Below, one piece after another: positions 8,475 to 15,845 of a stretch of 50,673 bases of DNA. The notes beneath the pieces are model-generated. The model was not told where the DNA came from, made no database searches, and saw only the letters and a list, made by a program, of their open reading frames with translations. The position numbers and the translations under genes are program-made. The stretch is taken from contig VXTZ01000024.1 in NCBI GenBank assembly GCA_009837205.1, positions 3,978-54,650 on the forward strand, written 5' to 3'. Source of the stretch: Candidatus Dadabacteria bacterium. Lineage in GTDB: Bacteria; Desulfobacterota_D; UBA1144; Nemesobacterales; Nemesobacteraceae. Every line of letters begins with the position of its first letter. Position 1 is the first letter of the stretch.

Positions 8475-9026
8475 CTACTCCAGTTCGTCCCTCCTCCATC
8501 CCCTGCCGGTATCGACACCCACGAGGCCTAAAAGCTTGTCCACGTATCCGCTCACCACATCGGAGATCGATTCGGCACCCATGTAATCAGTCGGAGAGAT
8601 CGGCGCGATAACGACTCCCTCGCGGGAAAGCTTAAGGGCGTTCTCAAGGGCGATTGTGCCAAGCGGCGTCTCCCTGAGAGCGATTACGAGCCTTCTTTTC
8701 TCCTTTAGCGCCACGGCCGCTATTCTCGTTATGAGGGTATCGGCTATGCCGTTTGCGATCTTGGCAAGCGTTGATACAGAACACGGCACTATGACCATGG
8801 AATCGAAATGGTTGCTTCCCGATGAAAAAGGAGACGCGAGGTCAGAATCACTGTAAATATCAGTCACCCAAGGCCGCAGTTCCTCAATCTTTAGGCCGAG
8901 TTCCTCGTGAAGGACTCTTTTGCCCCACTTGCTCGCCACCAGATATTTCTCATCAGGGCATCTTCTAAGGAAATCAACCCCGTAAGCGACTCCGGAAGCT
9001 CCAGTAATTCCGACTATGGTTCTCAT
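8475..9026 (-). CDS. ubiX: flavin prenyltransferase UbiX
   Basis: UbiX makes prenylated FMN, the cofactor of UbiD enzymes. The 183-residue protein starts MRTIVGITGASGVAYG, the FMN-binding signature, and contains the PCSVSTLAKIANGIADTL segment typical of the family. Normal length is about 190 residues. It is placed 2 bases after the ubiA-type gene and 9 bases before the ubiD gene, so cofactor maker and user are produced together. In the futalosine pathway this partner has been called MqnM. Confidence 0.92.
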   Translation of the reverse strand: MRTIVGITGASGVAYGVDFLRRCPDEKYLVASKWGKRVLHEELGLKIEELRPWVTDIYSDSDLASPFSSGSNHFDSMVIVPCSVSTLAKIANGIADTLITRIAAVALKEKRRLVIALRETPLGTIALENALKLSREGVVIAPISPTDYMGAESISDVVSGYVDKLLGLVGVDTGRGWRRDELE

Positions 9027-9028
9027 GG

Positions 9029-9871
9029 TCAGGGTAAGTATATACCCGCGAGGGTGAAAAACAAAACCGCGAAACCTATCAGGATGTTGGTTCTGAAAAA
9101 AGCGGAATCCACCTGCCCGAAGCTTCTGTGCTCAAGGTAAAGGAGGTAGCCGCAGAGTAAAAGCGGCAAAAGCGCCAGGAAGCCGCGAAACGAAAGAAGG
9201 TAAAGAAAAACAAGCGAAACGAACGAAAGCAGATGGGAGATTCTGGAAACAGAAAGCGCTTTCTCTTTGCCGAAACGGGCGACAAGTGAGTAAATTCCGC
9301 GGCGGCGGTCAAACTCCTCGTCGGCCGTGGCGTATATGATGTCAAACCCCGAAATCCATAGGAAAGTGAAAACCGAGAGCATGATTGCCGGAAGCATCTC
9401 CTCAAAAGAGCACCTCACGGCAAGCCATCCGCCAAGCGGACCGAGCGCAAGGGAGAGTCCCACACCGAAATGACAGAGGCTAGTAAATCTTTTCATCAGC
9501 GGATAGACAGTAAATGCCACAAGCGGAATCGGGGAGAGAAGGAAGACAAGCGGACATATAAGATAGGCGCAGACAAAGTAAAGCAGGGCTCCCACAGCCG
9601 CCACGGCCACGGCCTCGCCCATGCTCATCTTGCCCGAGGGAAGCTCTCTTTTTTCGGTTCTCGGGTTCTCCCGGTCTATTTCCCGGTCAAAAATCCTGTT
9701 AAGCGCCAGAGCGGCGGTTCGCGCCCCTGTCCCCGCAAGGACAATCAGCACGAAAAGCCGGACACTGAATATCCCGCCGGCGGCCAAAAAAGCGCCCGCG
9801 AAGATAACCGGAAGGGAAAAAAACGTGTGCTCTATTCTAAGAAATCCCGAGAGATTTTTTAAAAACGTCAT
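9029..9871 (-). CDS. mqnP: UbiA-family prenyltransferase, menaquinone biosynthesis
   Basis: An integral membrane prenyltransferase of 280 residues with about eight hydrophobic helices. The two Asp-rich Mg-diphosphate motifs are visible: N58-x3-D62-x3-D66 (NRIFDREID) and D184-x3-D188 in YATADEEFDRR. It probably adds the polyprenyl chain to the naphthoate intermediate. It is the first gene of the minus-strand operon mqnP-ubiX-ubiD-mqnE, with its start facing recO across 176 bases. The MqnP name rests on the neighbours; the family also includes 4-hydroxybenzoate prenyltransferases, which the sequence alone does not exclude. Confidence 0.87.
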   Translation of the reverse strand: MTFLKNLSGFLRIEHTFFSLPVIFAGAFLAAGGIFSVRLFVLIVLAGTGARTAALALNRIFDREIDRENPRTEKRELPSGKMSMGEAVAVAAVGALLYFVCAYLICPLVFLLSPIPLVAFTVYPLMKRFTSLCHFGVGLSLALGPLGGWLAVRCSFEEMLPAIMLSVFTFLWISGFDIIYATADEEFDRRRGIYSLVARFGKEKALSVSRISHLLSFVSLVFLYLLSFRGFLALLPLLLCGYLLYLEHRSFGQVDSAFFRTNILIGFAVLFFTLAGIYLP

Positions 9872-10047
9872 TTTGTATACGGAATTCTACCGGATGTTTC
9901 ATCTGCACAAACGGTCTTTCGGGCGGATAGTCACCCGCAGAGAACGTGTCCGCAGCTTACTTTGCCTGTCATCTAAAATAACAGTAATCTTCTCAAACAC
10001 ATCGGAAATTTCAATGGAAATCAACATTTTGAGTCTGGAAACAAACC

Positions 10048-10734
10048 ATGGAAACATGTGAAGCGCTTGTTTTAAGAAAATCAGATTACGGGGAAGCCGA
10101 TCTAATTGTAACCCTTTTCTCAAGGGAACTCGGAAAATTCAGGGCGCTTGCCAAAAACGCGAAAAAGAGCCGAAAGCGCTTCGGTGGACGCCTCGATTTC
10201 TTTAACCGCCTAGCAATCGAAGTGACCCTGAACAAAGGAAGGTTCAATCTCATCGGGGACGTGACGCTTAAGGAAAGCTACAGGGAAATAACAGAGTCGG
10301 TTGACTCTTTCGTCGCGGCAAACCGAGTTTTGGAGCTGCTTGATTTCCTAACCCCCGAACAGGAACCCGCAGACAAGCTGTTCGACCTTGTGACAGACAC
10401 CCTGGGGTTTCTCTCGGAAAAACGGGAACCGCACTCCGTTTTTCTCATTTTTCTCCTCCGCGCGTTAACCCTTTGCGGCTACAGGCCCGATTTCCGCTTT
10501 GACAGGGAAAAAGAGATCGCGGGATTTGACGTAGAGAACGGAAAACTCAGCAGTCTTGAGAAAACACGGGGGAAAAGGAACATCTATCCCTTCCACATGG
10601 ACATAATGAGACACCCGGAAATCATGGACACAAACCTCGAAAAGGTAAAAAACAACATACGGATTCTAATGAGATACACCGAATACCGTACAGGAAGGCG
10701 TCTTGAGAAAACCGGGTTTGCTGACGAAACCTAA
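10048..10734 (+). CDS. recO: DNA repair protein RecO
   Basis: RecO helps load RecA onto SSB-coated single strands in the RecF pathway; recF is also in this window at about 30 kb. The 228-residue product has the OB-fold start ALVLRKSDYGEADLIVTLFS and the following basic KNAKKSRKRFGG segment. The four-cysteine zinc cluster found in many RecO proteins is not present; only two cysteines are seen overall. GGAAA lies 8 bases before the ATG. It is divergent from the menaquinone operon and convergent with argJ, 37 bases apart. Confidence 0.9.
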   Translation: METCEALVLRKSDYGEADLIVTLFSRELGKFRALAKNAKKSRKRFGGRLDFFNRLAIEVTLNKGRFNLIGDVTLKESYREITESVDSFVAANRVLELLDFLTPEQEPADKLFDLVTDTLGFLSEKREPHSVFLIFLLRALTLCGYRPDFRFDREKEIAGFDVENGKLSSLEKTRGKRNIYPFHMDIMRHPEIMDTNLEKVKNNIRILMRYTEYRTGRRLEKTGFADET

Positions 10735-10771
10735 GCATGAAGCGTAGAGTCTCCGACGGAGACCGCCCGGG

Positions 10772-11950
10772 TCAGGTCCTGTAATCGGAATTGATTGAGA
10801 CGTACTTGTGGCTTAGATCGCTTGTGAGAATCGAGTAGGCCGCCTTCCCCTCCCCGAGGCTCAGGGTTACCGTAAAGGACGGTTTTTTGAACACAGAGGC
10901 AAACCTTGATTCCGGCTTAGATCTTACCCCTTTTGAAAACACCTCTATTCCGCCAAAATAAAGCTTTATTTTTTCCGGATCGAATTTCACGCCGGCCCTT
11001 CCGGCGGCCGCCACTATCCTTCCCCAGTTCGCATCCTCCCCGTAAAACGCGGTCTTAACGAGCTGGGAAGTGGCTATCGTCCTCGCGATCTTCTCAGCGT
11101 CCTTCTTGTCCCTAGCTTCCGTAACATTGATCCTGACGACCTTCGTGGCCCCTTCGCCGTCGCTTACCATCATCTCGGCGATCTCTCCGCATAAAGACGA
11201 AAGCACGTCTACGAACCTGCCGTAATCCCCGCTTTTCTCCGTGATCTGCTTGTTTCCCAGAACCCCGTTTGCGAGGATAAAAACGGAGTCGTTGGGGGAA
11301 GTGTCCCCGTCAACCGTTATGGCGTTAAAAGAACCGCTTGCCGCTGCCACAAGAGCTTTTGAAAGAGCTTTCCGCTGAATATTAAGGTCGGTCATTATAA
11401 AACAGAGCATGGTCGCCATGTCAGGACATATCATCCCCGCCCCCTTGCCAATAGCCGAGACGGTGGCGGTCTTCTCTCCCACGGCAAGCTGTCTTGATGC
11501 GTACTTGGGAAAGGAGTCGGTCGTCATGATGGCTTCGGCCGCCTCGCGGACATTGTCTTCTCCAAGACCCTTTATGAGCTTGGGAATGGACTTTTTGATC
11601 TTCCCGACGCGAAGCCGCTCCCCCGTAACCCCGGTTGACGAAGGAATCACGAGCGATTCATCTATTCCAAGCCGCCCGGAGAGCGTGTTTGCAATTTCAA
11701 GTGAGTCTTCGTAGCCCCTTTGGCCCGTGAAGGCGTTAGCATTTACGCTGTTTATTATTAGCGCCTGGCAGAGCCCGCCTGCGATTCTCTCCTGCCCAAC
11801 AAGCACAGGAGCACCTTTTATCAGGTTTTTCGTGAATATGGCGGACGCGCGGGCCGGAACCGTTGAGAATATAAGCGCCAGATCCCTCTTTTTGTCTTTC
11901 TTAAGCCCAGCGGATACACCGCTTAGCAGAAATCCCGGTACGTTTTTCAT
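10772..11950 (-). CDS. argJ: glutamate N-acetyltransferase / ornithine acetyltransferase
   Basis: ArgJ recycles the acetyl group from N-acetylornithine to glutamate in arginine synthesis, and in bifunctional forms also uses acetyl-CoA. The 392-residue precursor has the autoprocessing site KGAGMICPDMATML with Thr180 as the nucleophile at the new N-terminus of the beta chain. The motifs SSTGVTGE, TVDGDTSPNDS and GEDANWGRI are typical. Length is normal. Whether it is mono- or bifunctional cannot be read from the sequence. It stands alone: no other arg gene is in the window, and ychF and pyrD nearby are separated by a regulator. Confidence 0.94.
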   Translation of the reverse strand: MKNVPGFLLSGVSAGLKKDKKRDLALIFSTVPARASAIFTKNLIKGAPVLVGQERIAGGLCQALIINSVNANAFTGQRGYEDSLEIANTLSGRLGIDESLVIPSSTGVTGERLRVGKIKKSIPKLIKGLGEDNVREAAEAIMTTDSFPKYASRQLAVGEKTATVSAIGKGAGMICPDMATMLCFIMTDLNIQRKALSKALVAAASGSFNAITVDGDTSPNDSVFILANGVLGNKQITEKSGDYGRFVDVLSSLCGEIAEMMVSDGEGATKVVRINVTEARDKKDAEKIARTIATSQLVKTAFYGEDANWGRIVAAAGRAGVKFDPEKIKLYFGGIEVFSKGVRSKPESRFASVFKKPSFTVTLSLGEGKAAYSILTSDLSHKYVSINSDYRT

Positions 11951-12028
11951 ATCGCAGGTGCCCGCAACTCAGATTTCTCCGAGGCGAATTCAGTCTCGGT
12001 ATTCAGTATATCCAAAAACAACAGCACG

Positions 12029-12048
12029 CATGTTATTTACTTAACATG
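12029..12048. promoter_or_regulatory. inverted repeat, possible operator
   Basis: A perfect palindrome CATGTTA-N6-TAACATG lies in the 233-base space between the argJ start (11950) and the TetR stop (12184). Its size and symmetry fit a dimeric regulator of the TetR type, and it sits ~80 bases before the argJ ATG on the minus strand. The link to the adjacent TetR protein is inference. Confidence 0.4.
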
Positions 12049-12183
12049 GTCCCAACTATCAAATAATATCAGCAGTGATGGTTGCCTGATTCGGTACGGC
12101 CGCTCGCGAGGCATAAACTTCCGCCGGATACCTCCACGGCCTCACTTGGTATTTTAGATCAATGGCTATAATTAAGATTGCCG

Positions 12184-12852
12184 TCAGGGAGAAAGGAGCG
12201 GCTTCAGTTGGTCATGATACGAAAACGTACGAACAGGCAGCTCGTCATGCCTTGGAATCAAATGCCTCAATTCCTTTTTAAGCAGGAAGTCCCATGTCTT
12301 CTCGTAAGATCTCTCTAACGGGGAATAGGAGTTAAAGACTTTTGCCATAACCATAGCCCCTTTAAACTGATAAATCAGGAATTGGGGAATCAGCTTCGTA
12401 TCAACTCCATCTTGAACCATTCCCGCTTTCTCGCAGTCTTCTAAGCTTATCTCAACACCGTGGTTGGTTACCTGGAAAAACTCATCAATAACAGAACGGA
12501 ATTTCTGGTTTATGGAGCCTTGTTCCAAATCCATCCTTGCAATAAAACTGCCCGTCCGTAAAAAAAGGTCACGCTTAGCGTAAATTCCCTCTGTATAGAA
12601 CCTGATAAAGCGCTCAAGGGGATCGATATCGCGGTTAAGGAGAATTTCTGATACGATTTTTTTCTGATAATCAACGTGAATTCCGAGTATCTTGAGCCCC
12701 AACTCCTCCTTGCTTTCGAAATGGTAGTAAAAATTACTCTTGGAAACCCCCGCCGCCTTTATGAGCATGTCGATAGAAGTTCCATTGTATCCGTAAAAAC
12801 GAAAAGACTCGTAGGCAGCCTCAATAATTTTATCTTTGTTAGTAGGTCTCAT
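12184..12852 (-). CDS. TetR/AcrR-family transcriptional regulator
   Basis: A 222-residue one-domain repressor type. The N-terminal helix-turn-helix spans about residues 8-50 with the motif TSIDMLIKAAGVSKSNFYYHF, the strongest TetR signature. The C-terminal ligand domain has no close recognisable relative, so the ligand is unknown. I chose ATG at 12852 rather than the upstream TTG at 12894, because the upstream frame is occupied by a near-consensus promoter whose -10 box ends 13 bases before this ATG. The mRNA would then have almost no leader. The gene is downstream of pyrD, separated by 417 bases. Confidence 0.88.
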   Translation of the reverse strand: MRPTNKDKIIEAAYESFRFYGYNGTSIDMLIKAAGVSKSNFYYHFESKEELGLKILGIHVDYQKKIVSEILLNRDIDPLERFIRFYTEGIYAKRDLFLRTGSFIARMDLEQGSINQKFRSVIDEFFQVTNHGVEISLEDCEKAGMVQDGVDTKLIPQFLIYQFKGAMVMAKVFNSYSPLERSYEKTWDFLLKKELRHLIPRHDELPVRTFSYHDQLKPLLSP

Positions 12853-12865
12853 CCTTATATCAACT

Positions 12866-12894
12866 ATTAAACTCCGTAGAAAAGCCTCTGTCAA
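12866..12894 (-). promoter_or_regulatory. sigma70-like promoter of the TetR gene
   Basis: On the minus strand TTGACA (12889-12894) is separated by exactly 17 bases from TTTAAT (12866-12871), a 6/6 and a 5/6 match to consensus. The expected transcription start is within a few bases of the ATG at 12852, so the mRNA is leaderless or nearly so. Confidence 0.7.
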
Positions 12895-13269
12895 TGAATT
12901 CGGGGAGTGATTACAGCATGATACGGAACGGTTGGTCCTTAATTGACGACACTGAGAATCAAAGTGTCGCCAGTTCCGGAAAAACTAACACCGGCGGTCA
13001 TATCCTGCCCCAGCTCTCACGCAAGGGCAGAATCCCATTCGGGGTGATAAAAACACCCGCAGATACCCTTTCGGGCGAGTAAATCTTACAAGCAGGGAAA
13101 GCGCAGTCAGCGTCGAGAGCAACTCCTTTTTGAAGCGCACTCTCTACCCCGGCAAGTTATTTCCCCGCGATCAGGCGGGCCTAAGTCTTTCCACCATGTG
13201 CTTATTCAGAAAGAGGGAGGGGCGTTTTGAAAACTCTTAAGTCCAGTGTTATTTCTTTTGATCGTCCGT
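12895..13269. other. intergenic region between pyrD end and tetR promoter
   Basis: This 375-base stretch holds no gene I can support. A 62-codon plus-strand frame from 12894 lacks a ribosome site and family resemblance. A perfect inverted repeat CGACACT-N9-AGTGTCG at 12947-12969 could form a hairpin or bind a regulator; there is no following T-run, so it is not a standard terminator. The region may be decayed sequence. Confidence 0.4.
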
Positions 13270-14382
13270 TCAGCTTGCTTCGTGGCCTGAACCGACAATC
13301 TCGCTTATGTCACTGATCCCGCTTTTATCCATGAACTCTAAAAGCCCCCTGTTTATCGAGTTCGCAACCGAAAAACCCTCTCCGCGAAGACCCGTGACCA
13401 CCTGGAGGGCTTTTGCGCCCGCACAAAGCTTCTCAAGCGCAGAAGCCGTGTCGCAAACGCCCCCGACCCCGATTATCTCAAGCTCCCCGCCAGCGGCGCG
13501 GTAGATGTGGGAAATAATCGACGTTGAAAGCGACCTGTACTCAGGATCGTTTCCGCTTATTCCCCCGGGAAGACCTTCCCACTTCTCGCCGTACTTTGCC
13601 TTGAGGCCCCGGTTATCACTCGTATTGGTAGCGATTACGCCGGAAATCCCGGAATCGATCACGACCCTGAGGAGCTCATCGATCGCCTCCAGGGAAAGAT
13701 CCGGGGAGATTTTTACAAACAATGGTTTCCCCGCGCCCGAGGAATCCACAAGTGACTCCGTTACCGCACCTATTATCTCCCCAAGGCGCCCTCCGTCCTG
13801 AAGCTTCCTGAGCCCCGGGGTGTTGGGGGAACTCACGTTTATTGCGAAGTAGGCGGCGTCCGTGCGGAATTTCCGCGCGACGGCGGCATAGGCCCGCGGG
13901 GCGTCTTCATGGCTTGTGTCAGAGTTTATGCCCAGATTTATTCCCACGGGCATATCGAGGCGGCCGTACCACCTGAGGTTCTCTAAAACAATGTCCATCC
14001 CCGGGCTGTTAAGGCCAAGAGAATTAAGGCACACATCGGGGGTTACCATGAACTGCCTGGGCTTGGGATTTCCCCTCTGGGGCCTCTCGACGACCGAACC
14101 CACCTCGACCCCTGCAAACCCAAGCGAGCAGAGCGCCCGAAGCGCCTTCCCGGTCTTGTCCCATCCGGCGCCCACGATAAGCGGGTTCTCAAAAGGCACG
14201 CCGGCCACGCTAACTCCGAGCCTTTTGTCCCTGACCCTAGCCCCGCCGCTTGCGGCGAACTCAAGGAATCTCAGAGTAAGGCCCGAGAACTCGCAGAGGT
14301 GCATGAGTTCCTTTACGTTATGGTGCCACGTTTCTGAATCAAGACGGTCAAGAACCGGCCTTAGAAAAGTTTTATAGATCAT
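13270..14382 (-). CDS. pyrD: dihydroorotate dehydrogenase (quinone), class 2
   Basis: PyrD oxidises dihydroorotate to orotate in pyrimidine synthesis and passes electrons to membrane quinone. The N-terminal helical extension (FLRPVLDRLDSETWHH) marks class 2, and the catalytic serine is Ser185 in NVSSPNTPGLR. FMN-site motifs VGAGWDKTGKA and GVGGVCDTASA are present. The 370-residue length is slightly above E. coli. A menaquinone pathway is encoded nearby, which would supply the electron acceptor. The gene lies 71 bases downstream of ychF on the same strand. Confidence 0.95.
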   Translation of the reverse strand: MIYKTFLRPVLDRLDSETWHHNVKELMHLCEFSGLTLRFLEFAASGGARVRDKRLGVSVAGVPFENPLIVGAGWDKTGKALRALCSLGFAGVEVGSVVERPQRGNPKPRQFMVTPDVCLNSLGLNSPGMDIVLENLRWYGRLDMPVGINLGINSDTSHEDAPRAYAAVARKFRTDAAYFAINVSSPNTPGLRKLQDGGRLGEIIGAVTESLVDSSGAGKPLFVKISPDLSLEAIDELLRVVIDSGISGVIATNTSDNRGLKAKYGEKWEGLPGGISGNDPEYRSLSTSIISHIYRAAGGELEIIGVGGVCDTASALEKLCAGAKALQVVTGLRGEGFSVANSINRGLLEFMDKSGISDISEIVGSGHEAS

Positions 14383-14453
14383 GCCTTTTGGAGAATTCTA
14401 TCCGAACAAGGCGTCGGCAGGCAAAGCCGGCCTTCGGATGGAGCGCAGTTGGG

Positions 14454-15554
14454 TCAGACATTGAACCTGAAAAACATGACGTCCCCGTCGCAAACCTCGT
14501 AATCCTTTCCCTCAAGCCTCATTTTTCCGGCTTCCCTCACCATCTGCTCGGAACCTTCCCTCACGTAGTCCTCGTAGGATATGGTCTCGGCCCTTATGAA
14601 GCCCCTTTCGAAATCGCTGTGGATAATCCCGGCCGCCTGGGGCGCCTTGGTTCCCCTCTTGACGGTCCACGCCCTTACTTCTTTTGGCCCCGTGGTGAAA
14701 TAGGTAAGAAGCCCGAGATTTGAGTACGCGCAGTTAACAAGCCTGTCAAGACCGGAGTCGCAAAGCCCGAGTTCCTCCAGAAAAACTGCCTTCTCCTCGT
14801 CCCCAAGTTCGGATATTTCGGCCTCTATCTTGGCCGAAACAATGATAACGTCATCTCCCGAGCCGCTCGCGTGCCCTCTCACCTTCTCGACCTCCACATT
14901 TCCTTCGGTCCCCGAAACTTCGTCCTCCGATACGTTACATACATAGATAACGGGCTTTGAACTCAGAAGAAAAAGCTCCCGCATAGTATCAGCACATTCC
15001 TCTCCACCGGGAAAATCACGCGCACGTTTCCCCGTCTCGATAAATTCTCTAAGAGATCTTACCGTCTCAAGTTCCCTGATTATGTCCCTGTCCCCGCTTT
15101 TAGACTGATTTGCTAGTCTTTCCTCCCTTCTCTCGACCGTTTCCAGGTCCTTGAGGATAAGCTCGTCCTCGATCGTGCGGATATCGCGGATGGCGTCAAT
15201 TCCCTCCTCAACGTGAACAACGTTTTCATCCTCAAAACATCTGACTACGTGAAGTATCAGATCCACTTCCCTTATATGGGAGAGAAAGGCGTTTCCCCTG
15301 CCCTTTCCCTCGGAAGCTCCCTTGACAAGCCCCGCGATGTCAACGATCTCTATGCTTGCGGGGACGGTCTTCGGGGGTTTTACGATATTCGAGATGGCAT
15401 AAAGTCTGGGGTCCGGAACCCCGACCACTCCTATGTTAGGATCTATGGTGCAGAAAGGGAAGTTGGAAGCGTCCGCGTCCGCGTTTGTAAGCGCGTTAAA
15501 AAGAGTCGACTTCCCGACGTTCGGGAGTCCCACTATTCCGCATCGAAGTCCCAT
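14454..15554 (-). CDS. ychF: ribosome-binding ATPase YchF
   Basis: YchF is an Obg-related P-loop protein that prefers ATP and binds ribosomes; it is linked to stress responses. The 366-residue protein has the P-loop GLPNVGKS (9-16), the switch region VDIAGLVKGASEGKGRGN, a coiled-coil insertion near 140-200 and the C-terminal TGS domain from about 280 (TYFTTGPKEVRAW onwards). Length is typical. It follows tRNA-His on the same strand by 32 bases. Confidence 0.96.
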   Translation of the reverse strand: MGLRCGIVGLPNVGKSTLFNALTNADADASNFPFCTIDPNIGVVGVPDPRLYAISNIVKPPKTVPASIEIVDIAGLVKGASEGKGRGNAFLSHIREVDLILHVVRCFEDENVVHVEEGIDAIRDIRTIEDELILKDLETVERREERLANQSKSGDRDIIRELETVRSLREFIETGKRARDFPGGEECADTMRELFLLSSKPVIYVCNVSEDEVSGTEGNVEVEKVRGHASGSGDDVIIVSAKIEAEISELGDEEKAVFLEELGLCDSGLDRLVNCAYSNLGLLTYFTTGPKEVRAWTVKRGTKAPQAAGIIHSDFERGFIRAETISYEDYVREGSEQMVREAGKMRLEGKDYEVCDGDVMFFRFNV

Positions 15555-15586
15555 ATGTCTTTAATTTTCCGCGGCCTGTGAGGAAA

Positions 15587-15665
15587 TGGGGTGGATGACC
15601 GGATTTGAACCGGCGACCTCTTGGGCCACAACCAAGTGCTCTAACCGGGCTGAGCTACACCCACC
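15587..15665 (-). tRNA. tRNA-His (GTG)
   Basis: A complete cloverleaf on the minus strand. The acceptor arms GTGGGTG and CATCCAC pair with one G-T pair, the anticodon loop is TTGTGGC giving anticodon GTG, and the T loop is TTCAAAT. The extra G at position -1 (15665) opposite C73 is the identity mark of tRNA-His. The 3' CCA is encoded (15587-15589). Confidence 0.96.
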
Positions 15666-15809
15666 GCTGAAATTTTCATTGTCTACGAGGTAAAAACCGA
15701 ATCTGTTAATATACCGGCAACCTCGTTAACAGACAAAATCGCCGGGAGAAAGTCGCCAAAAACCCTGCGTCTGCTTTCGGCGCCTCTGATTGCGGTTTAA
15801 ACACATGAC

Positions 15810-15838
15810 TTCCAAAATCCGACTACATTTAGTATAGT
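15810..15838 (+). promoter_or_regulatory. promoter of the nucleobase transporter
   Basis: TTCCAA (15810-15815), a 17-base spacer and TATAGT (15833-15838). Only seven bases separate the -10 box from the ATG at 15846, and no Shine-Dalgarno site fits between, so a leaderless mRNA is likely. The -35 box is weak. Confidence 0.5.
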
Positions 15839-15845
15839 ACCGAAC

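Noticed and set aside
10749-10763. GTCTCC-GAC-GGAGAC hairpin between recO and argJ
   Set aside because: It could be a small bidirectional terminator, but there is no T-run on either side, so I do not call it.
12894-13082. 62-codon plus-strand ORF between tetR and pyrD
   Set aside because: No ribosome site, no family resemblance, and its start lies inside the tetR promoter.
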